Shown here in pieces: positions 1 through 5,170 of a DNA stretch of 5,170 bases. Both the position numbers and the translations under genes were made by a program. Each line of letters opens with the position of its first letter. Within the stretch, counting starts at the first letter, position 1. Origin of the DNA: JAICLL01 sp035252155. GTDB lineage: Bacteria; Planctomycetota; Planctomycetia; Pirellulales; JAICIG01. The stretch is from positions 1 through 5,170 of the forward strand of contig DATFDL010000373.1 in assembly GCA_035252155.1 (NCBI GenBank), given 5' to 3'. Under the pieces are notes generated by a model. That model saw only the letters and a list, made by a program, of their open reading frames with translations. It did not search any database and had not been told where the DNA came from.

Positions 1-1
1 C

Positions 2-1756
2 GAGGTTTATCAGGCAAACGACCAGCGGGTGCTCGCGGCCGGCGCGCCGTTGCAGTTTGAAGAGATCGCCCCGCAAGACGACGGCCCACACACCTATGTG
101 TCGACCAAGTTTTTGCTCTACGACGCCAGCGGCGTGCCCTATGCCATCTGCGGCATCTCGACCGACATCACCGCGCGCAAGCGGGCCGAGGTCGAGCTGC
201 AACGGGCCAAAGAAGCCGCCGAAGAAGCCAACCGCGCGAAGAGCGTCTTTCTGGCCAACATGAGCCACGAAATTCGCACGCCCATGAACGGCATCATCGG
301 TATGTCGGAGTTGGTGCTCGACACGCCGCTCGATCCGCGGCAGCGAGAATACATTTCGCTGGTCAAGGAATCGGCCGATTCGCTGCTGTCGGTCATTAAC
401 GACGTGCTCGATTTTTCGAAGGTCGAGGCAGGCAAGCTCGAGCTCGAAGAAACCGACTTTTCGCTGCGCGGGAGCCTGAGCGACGCCGTGCGGTCGCTTG
501 AGTTCCGGGCGCACGACAAGCAGCTTGAATTGACCTGGCAAGTCGCTCCCGACGTGCCCGACCATTTGATTGGCGATAGCGGACGAATGCGGCAGGTGCT
601 GGTCAACCTGCTGGGCAACGCCATCAAGTTCACCGAGCGAGGCGGCGTGCGGGTCGAGGTCGCGGCCGACGAAGCGGACCGAGAGCAGGCGTTGCTGCAC
701 TTCACGATCATCGACACCGGCATCGGCATCGCTGCCGAAAAACGCGAAGTCATCTTCGAGGCATTCGAGCAGGCCGACAGCTCGACGACGCGCCGTTTCG
801 GCGGCAGCGGCCTCGGATTGGCCATTTCGAAAAAGCTGGTCGAGCTGATGCAGGGGCGCATCTGGGTCGAGAGCGAGCTAGGCCACGGCAGCCGGTTTCA
901 TTTCACGGCGCGGTTTGCCGTGGCAGCGGGGCCGGTGACGGCGCCGCATCTGCCGCTGCCCACAACCGAGCCGCCCGCACCCGCCGGCGGCGATGCTCGG
1001 GCCGCCCGACATCTGCACATCTTGCTGGCCGAAGACAGCGTGGTGAATCAGAAACTGGCGGTCTATCTGCTCGAAAAATGGGGGCACCGCGTCACCGTGG
1101 CGAGCACCGGTCGCGAAGCGGTTGAGGCCGTCGCGCAGCAGTCGTTCGACCTGGTGTTGATGGACGTGCAAATGCCGGAGCTCGACGGCTTGCAGGCCAC
1201 CGCCGCCATTCGTCGCCGCGAGGCGGGCCAGCATCACGTGCCGATCGTGGCGATGACGGCCCACGCGATGGTGGGCGACCGCGAACGCTGCCTGGCGGCC
1301 GGCATGGATGGCTATCTCTCGAAACCGATCCGCGCCCGCGAGCTGCTCGAAGTCGTCGAAGAAATCGTTGCAGGAGAAGCGGGGCCGGCGGAATCGCCGG
1401 GCGAGCCGGCCGCCGACTGGGCCGCCGCGCTGGAGCGCTTACAGGGCGACCGCGAGCTGCTGGAAGAGATCGCGGGCGTGTTTCGTGAAGAGGCGCCCAA
1501 ACTGCTCGACCAGATTCGCGAGGCGATCGACCGCCGAAACGCGCCGCTCTTGAAGCTTTCGGCCCACACGCTCAAGGGGGCGCTGGTCAACTTCGCGGCC
1601 AATGGCGCGATCGACGCCGCCCGCCGGCTCGAGATGATGGGCAAGCGCGGCGATTTGTCATCTGCTCCCGAAGCGCTGCTCGCCTTGGAGCGCGAGCTCG
1701 ATCGGCTGGCCCCCGCGATGGAAGCCTGGAGTAAGGCGGAGAGCGGGAGCCGGTGA
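2..1756 (+). CDS. Hybrid sensor histidine kinase with receiver and HPt domains (5'-partial)
   Basis: This is the C-terminal part of a multidomain phosphorelay kinase; the frame is open to the left edge, so the start and any N-terminal sensor lie outside. The GTG at 29 is an internal Val, because coding continues upstream of it. Domains in order: the end of a PAS/PAC domain (to about 170, closing with GISTDITARKRAE), a short Ala/Glu-rich coiled coil, HisKA with H-box FLANMSHEIRTPMNG (phospho-His codon 266-268), HATPase_c (N-box NLLGNAIKFT, G1 DTGIG, F-box FEAFEQAD, G2 GGSGLGLAIS), a Pro/Ala linker, a receiver (acidic pair AED, phospho-Asp codon 1163-1165 in LMDVQMPELDG, then MTAHA and SKP), and an HPt domain (HTLKG, His codon 1565-1567). 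All catalytic residues are present, so a complete His-Asp-His relay is possible in one chain. No DNA-binding output domain is seen, so the final phosphate acceptor is probably a separate response regulator. The signal cannot be told from this part. The last residues run into a purine-rich repeat. Confidence 0.95.
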   Translation, partial: EVYQANDQRVLAAGAPLQFEEIAPQDDGPHTYVSTKFLLYDASGVPYAICGISTDITARKRAEVELQRAKEAAEEANRAKSVFLANMSHEIRTPMNGIIGMSELVLDTPLDPRQREYISLVKESADSLLSVINDVLDFSKVEAGKLELEETDFSLRGSLSDAVRSLEFRAHDKQLELTWQVAPDVPDHLIGDSGRMRQVLVNLLGNAIKFTERGGVRVEVAADEADREQALLHFTIIDTGIGIAAEKREVIFEAFEQADSSTTRRFGGSGLGLAISKKLVELMQGRIWVESELGHGSRFHFTARFAVAAGPVTAPHLPLPTTEPPAPAGGDARAARHLHILLAEDSVVNQKLAVYLLEKWGHRVTVASTGREAVEAVAQQSFDLVLMDVQMPELDGLQATAAIRRREAGQHHVPIVAMTAHAMVGDRERCLAAGMDGYLSKPIRARELLEVVEEIVAGEAGPAESPGEPAADWAAALERLQGDRELLEEIAGVFREEAPKLLDQIREAIDRRNAPLLKLSAHTLKGALVNFAANGAIDAARRLEMMGKRGDLSSAPEALLALERELDRLAPAMEAWSKAESGSR

Positions 1757-1761
1757 GGGGG

Positions 1762-1852
1762 AGCAGGGGAGCAAGGGAGCAGGGGAGAGAGGGAGCATAG
1801 CGCGACGGTTTTCGTCTGCTCCCGCGCTCCCCTGCTCCCGCGCTCCCCTGCT
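1762..1852. repeat. Long GC-rich inverted repeat, likely bidirectional terminator
   Basis: The arms at 1762-1797 and 1817-1852 pair at about 32 of 36 positions. The outer 26 nt (1762-1787 with 1827-1852) match at 24 of 26. The loop at 1798-1816 can form a further 4-bp stem (1804-1807 with 1813-1816). Each arm is built from short tandem variants of GGGGAGCA. The hairpin begins 5 nt after the kinase stop and ends at the base next to the methyltransferase stop codon, so it sits exactly between two convergent genes. A role as a shared transcription terminator is inferred. Only a short T run follows on the + strand, so it is not a textbook intrinsic terminator. The repetitive unit suggests a dispersed genomic repeat, but copy number cannot be judged here. 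Confidence 0.75.
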
Positions 1853-3040
1853 TTACTCCACTCGGCAAATCAAGCACTTCAGGTATTCCGTCTCCAGACA
1901 CGTCACGCTGGTGGGATGATCGGCCGCGGCGCCGCGGGCTTCGAGAATCTGCACGTTGCGGCCGGTACGCTGCGCTACCTCGGCCAGCACATGCTGAAAA
2001 TCTTCTCGCGTCACATAGCCCGAACAACTGCACGTCACCAGCAGGCCATCGGGCTCCAGCAATTCGACGGCCCGCTCGTTGAGCTTGTGATATGCACGCA
2101 AAGCTTCGGGCAGCCCTTGCCGCCGCCGCGCGAATTTAGGCGGGTCGAGCACGATGCCTCCAAACCGCCGGCCCTCGCCCGCCAGCCGTTCGAGCGTTTG
2201 AAAACCGTCGCCCGTCTCGAACCGCACGTTGGCCACACCATTCAGCTCGGCGTTGGCCTTGGCCAAGGCGATGGCCTTCGGGCTCGAATCGACTCCCAGC
2301 ACTTCGGCGGCGCCGCCCCGCAGGGCCGCGCACAGCGCGAAGCCGCCGGTGTAACAAAACAGATCGAGCACGTTCCGCCCGTGCAGATAACCGGCCGCCG
2401 CCAGGCGGTTGTCGCGCTGGTCGAGAAAAAAGCCGGTCTTCTGACCCGTCGCCAGATCGACCCCATACCGAATGCCGTGCTCTTCGATAAACACCGGCCC
2501 GTCGGGCGGCTCGCCCCAGCAGGGGCCTTCGACCAGCCCGGTCGGAAGCCCTTCCAGAACGCTCACTCCCTGATCGACGCGCAGCAGCACGCCGCGCGGC
2601 CGCAATAACCCGACGACCAGCGAGACGAGCTCTTCGACCCGCATCGCCATGGCGAGGGCTGAAATCTGCATTACCAGATAATCGCCATATCGATCGACGA
2701 TCAGCCCGCTCAATCCATCGGCCTCGCTATACACCAGCCGCGTCGCCGAGTTGTTCGGGAAGAGCCGTTCGCGCAGCGCAATCGCCGCTCGCAATCTCCG
2801 CCGCCAAAACGCCTCGTCGAGCGGTTCGTCGCGATGCCACGTGTAAAGCCGCACGCGAATCCGGCTTTGGCCATTGAAGATTCCCCGGGCGATCCAGCCG
2901 CCGTCGTTTGCCGCAAGCTCGACGACGTCGCCGTCGGCCGGTTGCCCTTCGACGCGCTCGATGGCCGAATCGAGCACCCACGGATGCCGCCCGTAAAACG
3001 GCCGGGCTTTGCGCGGCTTAAGAACGACAGATGCTAGCAT
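1853..3040 (-). CDS. rlmI: RlmI-type class I SAM-dependent 23S rRNA (cytosine-C5) methyltransferase
   Basis: This family methylates C5 of a cytosine in 23S rRNA (C1962 in E. coli) using S-adenosylmethionine. The 395-aa product, close to the usual family length, has an N-terminal PUA-like RNA-binding domain (about residues 1-80, containing LKPRKARPFYGRHPWV), a central region ending in the family signature TGQKTGFFLDQR (198-209), and a Rossmann methyltransferase domain. Visible motifs are motif I VLDLFCYTGGF (224-234), GVDSS (about 249-253), motif IV DPPKF (299-303) and motif VI CSCS, with the likely nucleophile Cys339. The ATG at 3040 is preferred because homology starts right after it. An in-frame ATG at 3070 would add 10 residues, and neither has a clear Shine-Dalgarno. 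The open frame extends to 3358, but that part is antisense to the next gene and unlike the family. It is divergent from the alpha-CTD gene and convergent with the kinase. The general family call is firm; the exact target nucleotide and the symbol (a YccW/RlmI-like paralogue is possible) are less so. Confidence 0.9.
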   Translation of the reverse strand: MLASVVLKPRKARPFYGRHPWVLDSAIERVEGQPADGDVVELAANDGGWIARGIFNGQSRIRVRLYTWHRDEPLDEAFWRRRLRAAIALRERLFPNNSATRLVYSEADGLSGLIVDRYGDYLVMQISALAMAMRVEELVSLVVGLLRPRGVLLRVDQGVSVLEGLPTGLVEGPCWGEPPDGPVFIEEHGIRYGVDLATGQKTGFFLDQRDNRLAAAGYLHGRNVLDLFCYTGGFALCAALRGGAAEVLGVDSSPKAIALAKANAELNGVANVRFETGDGFQTLERLAGEGRRFGGIVLDPPKFARRRQGLPEALRAYHKLNERAVELLEPDGLLVTCSCSGYVTREDFQHVLAEVAQRTGRNVQILEARGAAADHPTSVTCLETEYLKCLICRVE

Positions 3041-3063
3041 TTGCGAATTCTCGGGCAAAAGTC

Positions 3064-3091
3064 TTGGCATGGGTCGGATTCCGGTTATACT
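3064..3091 (+). promoter_or_regulatory. Sigma70-like promoter for the alpha-CTD gene
   Basis: A -35 box TTGGCA (3064-3069, 5 of 6 to consensus) lies 16 bp from a -10 box TATACT (3086-3091, 5 of 6). Transcription would start near 3098, giving a leader of about 85 nt before the ATG at 3183. It is the best promoter-like match I noticed in the window. It overlaps the first codons of the longer possible methyltransferase start (ATG at 3070), which is another reason to prefer the 3040 start for that gene. Confidence 0.55.
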
Positions 3092-3111
3092 TTTCGCTCG
3101 TGCGGCAACAA
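3084..3111 (-). promoter_or_regulatory. Weak candidate promoter for the methyltransferase gene
   Basis: On the minus strand, TATAAC (3084-3089, 5 of 6) is preceded, after 16 bp, by TTGTTG (3106-3111, only 3 of 6). The -10 shares bases with the forward -10 box (GTTATAC read on the + strand), so the two promoters would be mutually exclusive if both are used. Transcription would start close to ATG 3070, which fits translation from 3040 with a short leader. The evidence is weak, resting mainly on the -10. Confidence 0.25.
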
Positions 3112-3142
3112 GGCGTTGCCGCCCGCGGCGAACGCTCGCCGC
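3102..3142 (+). promoter_or_regulatory. Two tandem hairpins in the alpha-CTD gene leader
   Basis: Stem 1 pairs 3102-3109 with 3115-3122 (8 bp, perfect, 5-nt loop). Stem 2 pairs 3125-3131 with 3136-3142 (7 bp, perfect, 4-nt loop). They are separated by two bases and would sit at the very 5' end of the transcript predicted from the upstream promoter. A pyrimidine-rich stretch (3152-3170) and the ribosome binding site follow. They may stabilise the mRNA or control its translation or transcription; function is inferred only. They match no riboswitch class I recognise. Confidence 0.4.
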
Positions 3143-3170
3143 CGGATTCAGGTTTTCATCTTCTGACTTT

Positions 3171-3182
3171 GGGAGGGAACCC
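3171..3182 (+). promoter_or_regulatory. Strong ribosome binding site fixing the alpha-CTD gene start
   Basis: GGGAGGG at 3171-3177 places a GGAGG core (3172-3176) six bases before the ATG at 3183. The frame is open further upstream to 3009, but the protein similarity and this site both argue for 3183 as the true start. Confidence 0.8.
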
Positions 3183-3455
3183 ATGACCCGCGTCCGCCTC
3201 AGCACCGTCGACGAGTACGAAAAGGGACTCAAAGACCGCCTGGAAATGAGCACCGCCGAAATCGGCCTTTCGGTGCGGACCACCAATTGCCTCGAAGAGC
3301 GGGGTATCTTCACGGTCAACGACCTGCTGCACTGCACCCGCGACGATCTGTTGAGCATCTCTAATTTCGGCGAGAAGACGCTCGACGAGGTTTACAAGGC
3401 GCTCGAGGGTGTCGGCTTTTATCGTCCCAGCCGGCAGCCGGTAATGGCGGGGTAA
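3183..3455 (+). CDS. Stand-alone RNA polymerase alpha C-terminal domain (alpha-CTD) protein
   Basis: The 90-aa protein is almost wholly one alpha-CTD, the helix-hairpin-helix-like module that in RNA polymerase alpha binds UP-element DNA and activators. From about residue 27 to 80 it aligns without gaps with E. coli alpha as I recall it. L29, R32, N35, C36, G63, K65 and E69 fall on L262, R265, N268, C269, G296, K298 and E302, and T66 replaces S299. This is the DNA-contacting '265 determinant'. The positions of E261, E286 and V287 (sigma and activator contacts) are Gly, Arg and Asp. An extra N-terminal stretch (1-26, charged) and a short tail (RPSRQPVMAG) flank the domain. There is no alpha N-terminal domain, so it cannot assemble into the core enzyme as alpha does. 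It is not next to ribosomal-protein genes, unlike a genuine rpoA, so it is not a truncated end of that gene. It is monocistronic, with its own promoter and strong ribosome binding site. Biological role is unknown; DNA binding is inferred. A generic helix-hairpin-helix protein is the alternative. Confidence 0.88.
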   Translation: MTRVRLSTVDEYEKGLKDRLEMSTAEIGLSVRTTNCLEERGIFTVNDLLHCTRDDLLSISNFGEKTLDEVYKALEGVGFYRPSRQPVMAG

Positions 3456-3519
3456 GCTTCGTCGCTCCGGTGAAAACAGCGACGCCACTGACGCTAGTAA
3501 TTCTCACGTTCGACGTCTG
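3456..3519. other. Gene-free spacer after the alpha-CTD gene
   Basis: No convincing coding frame. One small hairpin pairs 3460-3466 with 3478-3484 (7 bp, 11-nt loop) just after the alpha-CTD stop. No T-tract follows, so termination here is doubtful. The rest up to 3519 shows nothing I can name. Confidence 0.5.
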
Positions 3520-3547
3520 TAGGGAACGGACCTCGTGCGGTTCCCTA
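3520..3547. repeat. 8-bp perfect hairpin, possible terminator of the alpha-CTD gene
   Basis: TAGGGAAC (3520-3527) is the exact reverse complement of 3540-3547, with a 12-nt loop. On the + strand it is followed within 6 nt by a TTTT run (3553-3556), so it could serve as a terminator for the upstream gene. That T run belongs to the next palindrome, so the two structures abut directly. It may be a repeat of its own kind. Confidence 0.5.
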
Positions 3548-3691
3548 ATCGGTTTTGACATTCAAATTCGGCAATTGTGGAAACCGCCATGTGGCACAGC
3601 CGCCCTCGGCTGTGTCGCCGACGCCAGTCGGCGTCGCGGAACCAGCCGAGGGCGGCTGGTCCACATGCCGATTTTGAACGTCAAAACCGAT
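3548..3691. repeat. Roughly 144-bp nested palindrome with cloverleaf folding potential
   Basis: The outer ends ATCGGTTTTGAC (3548-3559) and 3680-3691 are perfect 12-bp inverted repeats. Pairing continues inward (3561-3580 with 3661-3678), with one mismatch and a 2-nt bulge. Inside lie three perfect small hairpins: 3595-3602 with 3607-3614 (8 bp), 3619-3625 with 3630-3636 (7 bp) and 3641-3648 with 3653-3660 (8 bp). A competing fold pairs 3598-3612 with 3643-3657 (15 bp, perfect), and 3588-3594 with 3661-3667 (7 bp) is also possible. The element fills most of the convergent gap between the alpha-CTD gene and thiC. No coding frame or target-site duplication is evident. It resembles a miniature mobile or REP/BIME-like repeat and may also act as a bidirectional terminator; the class is inferred. 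Confidence 0.7.
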
Positions 3692-3707
3692 CAGAGCCGA
3701 GCGGATC

Positions 3708-5036
3708 CTACCCCGTCGCAACTTCCACCAGCGGCTCACCCGAAGCGGCCATCGCCCGGATGTCTTCGGTGATTTTCATCGAACAATATTTCGGGCCGCA
3801 CATGCTGCAAAAGTGAGCGCTTTTGAACGTGTCTTGGGGCAGCGTCTCGTCGTGCATGCGGCGGGCCGTTTCGGGATCGAGCGAGAGCCGAAATTGCTCG
3901 TTCCAATCAAAGGCAAAGCGGGCCCGGCTTAGCGCGTCGTCGCGGTCACGCGCGCCGGGGCGGCGTCGCGCCAGGTCGGCCGCGTGGGCCGCGATCTTAT
4001 AGGCGATCACGCCTTGCTTCACGTCGTCGGTTTCGGGCAGCCCGAGATGCTCCTTCGGCGTCACGTAACAAAGCATCGCCGCGCCGCTCCAGCCGGCCAA
4101 TGCCGCGCCGATGGCGCTGGTGATGTGGTCGTAGCCCGGCGCGATGTCGGTTACCAGCGGCCCCAGCACATAGAACGGCGCCTCGTGGCACCATTCCATC
4201 TGCTTCTTGATGTTCATGTCGATTTGGTCCATCGGGATGTGCCCCGGACCCTCGACCATCACCTGCGTATTCTTCCGCCAGCCGCGTTCGGTCAGCTCGC
4301 CCAGCACCCGCAGTTCGGCAAACTGGGCGTCGTCGCTGGCGTCGGCGATCGAGCCGGGCCGCAGTCCGTCGCCCAGGCTCCAGGTGACGTCGTACTCGTG
4401 CATGATGTCACAGAGGTCTTCGAAATGCGTGTAGAGCGGATTCTGCTGGCGGTGGGCCATCATCCACTTGGCGATCAGCGAGCCGCCGCGGCTGACGATG
4501 CCCGTCACGCGGTTCATCGTCAGGTGCAGGTGCTCCAGCAGCACGCCGCAGTGCACCGTCATGTAGTCGACGCCCTGCTTGGCCTGATGCTCGACCATAT
4601 CCAAGAAGTGTTGCGGCCGCATGTCTTCGATGTTGCCGCCCAGCTCTTCGAGCATTTGATAGATGGGCACGGTGCCGATCGGCACGGGCGAGGCCGCGAT
4701 AATCGCCTGGCGGATGCGGTCGATATCCTTGCCGGTCGAAAGATCCATCACCGTGTCCGAGCCGAAATGGACGGCGGTGTGCAGCTTTTCCAGCTCCGTC
4801 TCGACATTGCTGGTGACGGCCGAGTTGCCGATATTGGCGTTGATTTTGCACTTGGCTGCCACGCCGATGCACATCGGCTCCAGCCGGCCCTGCAGGTGGA
4901 CCTTATTGGCCGGAATCACCATCCGCCCGCGGGCCACCTCGTCGCGAATGATTTCCGGTTCGAGGGCCTCGCGATCGGCCACGAACTCCATTTCGGGCGT
5001 AACGACGCCGGCCCGCGCATGTTCGATCTGAGTCAT
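3708..5036 (-). CDS. thiC: Phosphomethylpyrimidine synthase ThiC (thiamine biosynthesis)
   Basis: ThiC is a cytoplasmic radical-SAM enzyme that rearranges 5-aminoimidazole ribotide into hydroxymethylpyrimidine phosphate, the pyrimidine half of thiamine. The 442-aa product shows the family motifs INANIGNSA (65-73), SRGGS (182-186), SLGDGLRPG (220-228), VEGPGHIPM (261-269) and GPLVTDIAPGYDHI (292-305). It ends with the non-canonical [4Fe-4S] ligand motif CX2CX4C (Cys410, Cys413, Cys418). The length fits the short form of ThiC that lacks the N-terminal ThiC-associated domain of the roughly 600-aa proteobacterial enzymes. The start at 5036 is chosen for its purine-rich ribosome binding site and because the family sequence begins there. 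The frame is open to 5132, but that extension lies over the inverted repeat and promoter region. No other thi gene is in the window, so it appears monocistronic, at least within it. It is convergent with the alpha-CTD gene. Confidence 0.97.
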   Translation of the reverse strand: MTQIEHARAGVVTPEMEFVADREALEPEIIRDEVARGRMVIPANKVHLQGRLEPMCIGVAAKCKINANIGNSAVTSNVETELEKLHTAVHFGSDTVMDLSTGKDIDRIRQAIIAASPVPIGTVPIYQMLEELGGNIEDMRPQHFLDMVEHQAKQGVDYMTVHCGVLLEHLHLTMNRVTGIVSRGGSLIAKWMMAHRQQNPLYTHFEDLCDIMHEYDVTWSLGDGLRPGSIADASDDAQFAELRVLGELTERGWRKNTQVMVEGPGHIPMDQIDMNIKKQMEWCHEAPFYVLGPLVTDIAPGYDHITSAIGAALAGWSGAAMLCYVTPKEHLGLPETDDVKQGVIAYKIAAHAADLARRRPGARDRDDALSRARFAFDWNEQFRLSLDPETARRMHDETLPQDTFKSAHFCSMCGPKYCSMKITEDIRAMAASGEPLVEVATG

Positions 5037-5046
5037 AGATGGCAAA

Positions 5047-5051
5047 CCTCC
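5047..5051 (-). promoter_or_regulatory. Ribosome binding site of thiC
   Basis: On the minus strand AGGGAGGT holds a GGAGG core at these positions, 10 bases before the ATG at 5036. The spacing is slightly long but acceptable, and it decides the start against the upstream in-frame ATG at 5132. Confidence 0.65.
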
Positions 5052-5075
5052 CTGGGGCGAAAGCTTATGCTGGTC

Positions 5076-5104
5076 ATCGTACCCTGACACGCGGCTGGCG
5101 GCAA
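5076..5104 (-). promoter_or_regulatory. Candidate thiC promoter
   Basis: On the minus strand TTGCCG (5099-5104, 4 of 6) and TACGAT (5076-5081, 4 of 6) are separated by an ideal 17 bp. Initiation near 5069 would give a leader of about 33 nt, too short to hold a TPP riboswitch. A start further upstream, beyond the window, is equally possible, so this call is tentative. Confidence 0.3.
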
Positions 5105-5108
5105 TGTA

Positions 5109-5170
5109 GGATGACCTTCCTAGGTCGTCCATGCACGCTTTGTGGCCGCGGGGACGACCTAGGAAGGTCA
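5109..5170. repeat. Perfect 19-bp inverted repeat upstream of thiC (reaches window edge)
   Basis: 5112-5130 is the exact reverse complement of 5152-5170, with a 21-nt spacer. Each arm is itself nearly palindromic: 5109-5116 (GGATGACC) and 5123-5130 (GGTCGTCC) pair at 7 of 8 positions around TTCCTA. The structure is therefore two head-to-head copies of one roughly 22-nt unit. The right copy is cut by the end of the window and may extend. It could be a repeat pair of the REP/BIME sort, an operator, or the terminator of a gene lying beyond the edge. Confidence 0.7.

Noticed and set aside
139..861. Open frame (240 aa) on the minus strand antisense to the kinase
   Set aside because: Ser/Arg-rich shadow of HisKA and HATPase_c coding sequence, with no family resemblance.
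1755..1852. Possible CRISPR-like array from the repeated GGGGAGCA units
   Set aside because: Units are about 8 nt with no unique spacers, and the second half is an inverted copy rather than a direct repeat.
1916..2608. Open frame (230 aa) on the + strand antisense to the methyltransferase
   Set aside because: A shadow frame over well-conserved methyltransferase motifs, with no recognisable domain of its own.
3009..3182. 58-residue N-terminal extension of the alpha-CTD frame
   Set aside because: It covers the promoter and leader hairpins, has low-complexity Arg-rich sequence, and the strong ribosome binding site lies just before 3183.
3041..3358. 106-residue N-terminal extension of the methyltransferase frame
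   Set aside because: It is antisense to the alpha-CTD gene, unlike the family N-terminus, and the PUA-like domain begins just after the ATG at 3040.
3588..3667. Possible tRNA because of the cloverleaf shape
   Set aside because: The arms do not have tRNA dimensions, there is no GTTC T-loop consensus or plausible anticodon arm, and perfect symmetry better fits a palindromic repeat.
3470..3772. Small open frame (100 aa) in the gap before thiC
   Set aside because: It runs through the nested palindrome and into the end of thiC, with no ribosome binding site and no coherent protein character.
3984..5087. Long open frame (367 aa) on the + strand antisense to thiC
   Set aside because: His/Arg/Val-rich composition typical of a mirror frame in high-GC DNA. 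It overlaps a gene with unmistakable catalytic motifs and has no recognisable domain.
5037..5132. 32-residue N-terminal extension of ThiC
   Set aside because: It runs through the inverted repeat and candidate promoter, and the ribosome binding site supports the start at 5036.

Overview
The window looks like a high-GC bacterial chromosome. I read it as probably Planctomycetota of the Pirellulales type. This is inferred from protein style, the free-standing RNA polymerase alpha-CTD protein and the palindrome-rich intergenic DNA; no taxonomic marker gene is present.

Layout: (1) 2-1756 (+), the C-terminal part of a hybrid sensor histidine kinase (PAS tail, HisKA, HATPase_c, receiver, HPt), open at the left edge. 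(2) 1757-1852, a short convergent intergenic gap filled by a near-perfect 36-nt-arm hairpin made of GGGGAGCA-like units. (3) 1853-3040 (-), an RlmI-type PUA plus SAM-dependent 23S rRNA methyltransferase. (4) 3041-3182, a divergent promoter region with a good sigma70-like promoter on the + strand and two tandem leader hairpins. (5) 3183-3455 (+), a 90-aa protein that is essentially one RNA polymerase alpha C-terminal domain, with its DNA-binding residues intact. (6) 3456-3707, a gene-free gap holding an 8-bp hairpin and then a roughly 144-bp nested palindrome that can fold into a cloverleaf-like shape. (7) 3708-5036 (-), thiC for the thiamine pyrimidine moiety, with the C-terminal CX2CX4C iron-sulfur motif. 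(8) 5037-5170, the thiC upstream region, with a candidate promoter, no recognisable TPP riboswitch, and a perfect 19-bp inverted repeat running to the right edge.

The four genes do not form an operon; neighbours are convergent or divergent and each gene appears to be its own transcription unit. The most unusual item is the solo alpha-CTD protein. It keeps the DNA-minor-groove determinant of alpha but not the usual sigma- and activator-contact residues, and it lacks the alpha N-terminal domain needed to join RNA polymerase. It could be a small DNA-binding or transcription-modulating protein. The second point of interest is that every intergenic gap carries a different palindromic element.
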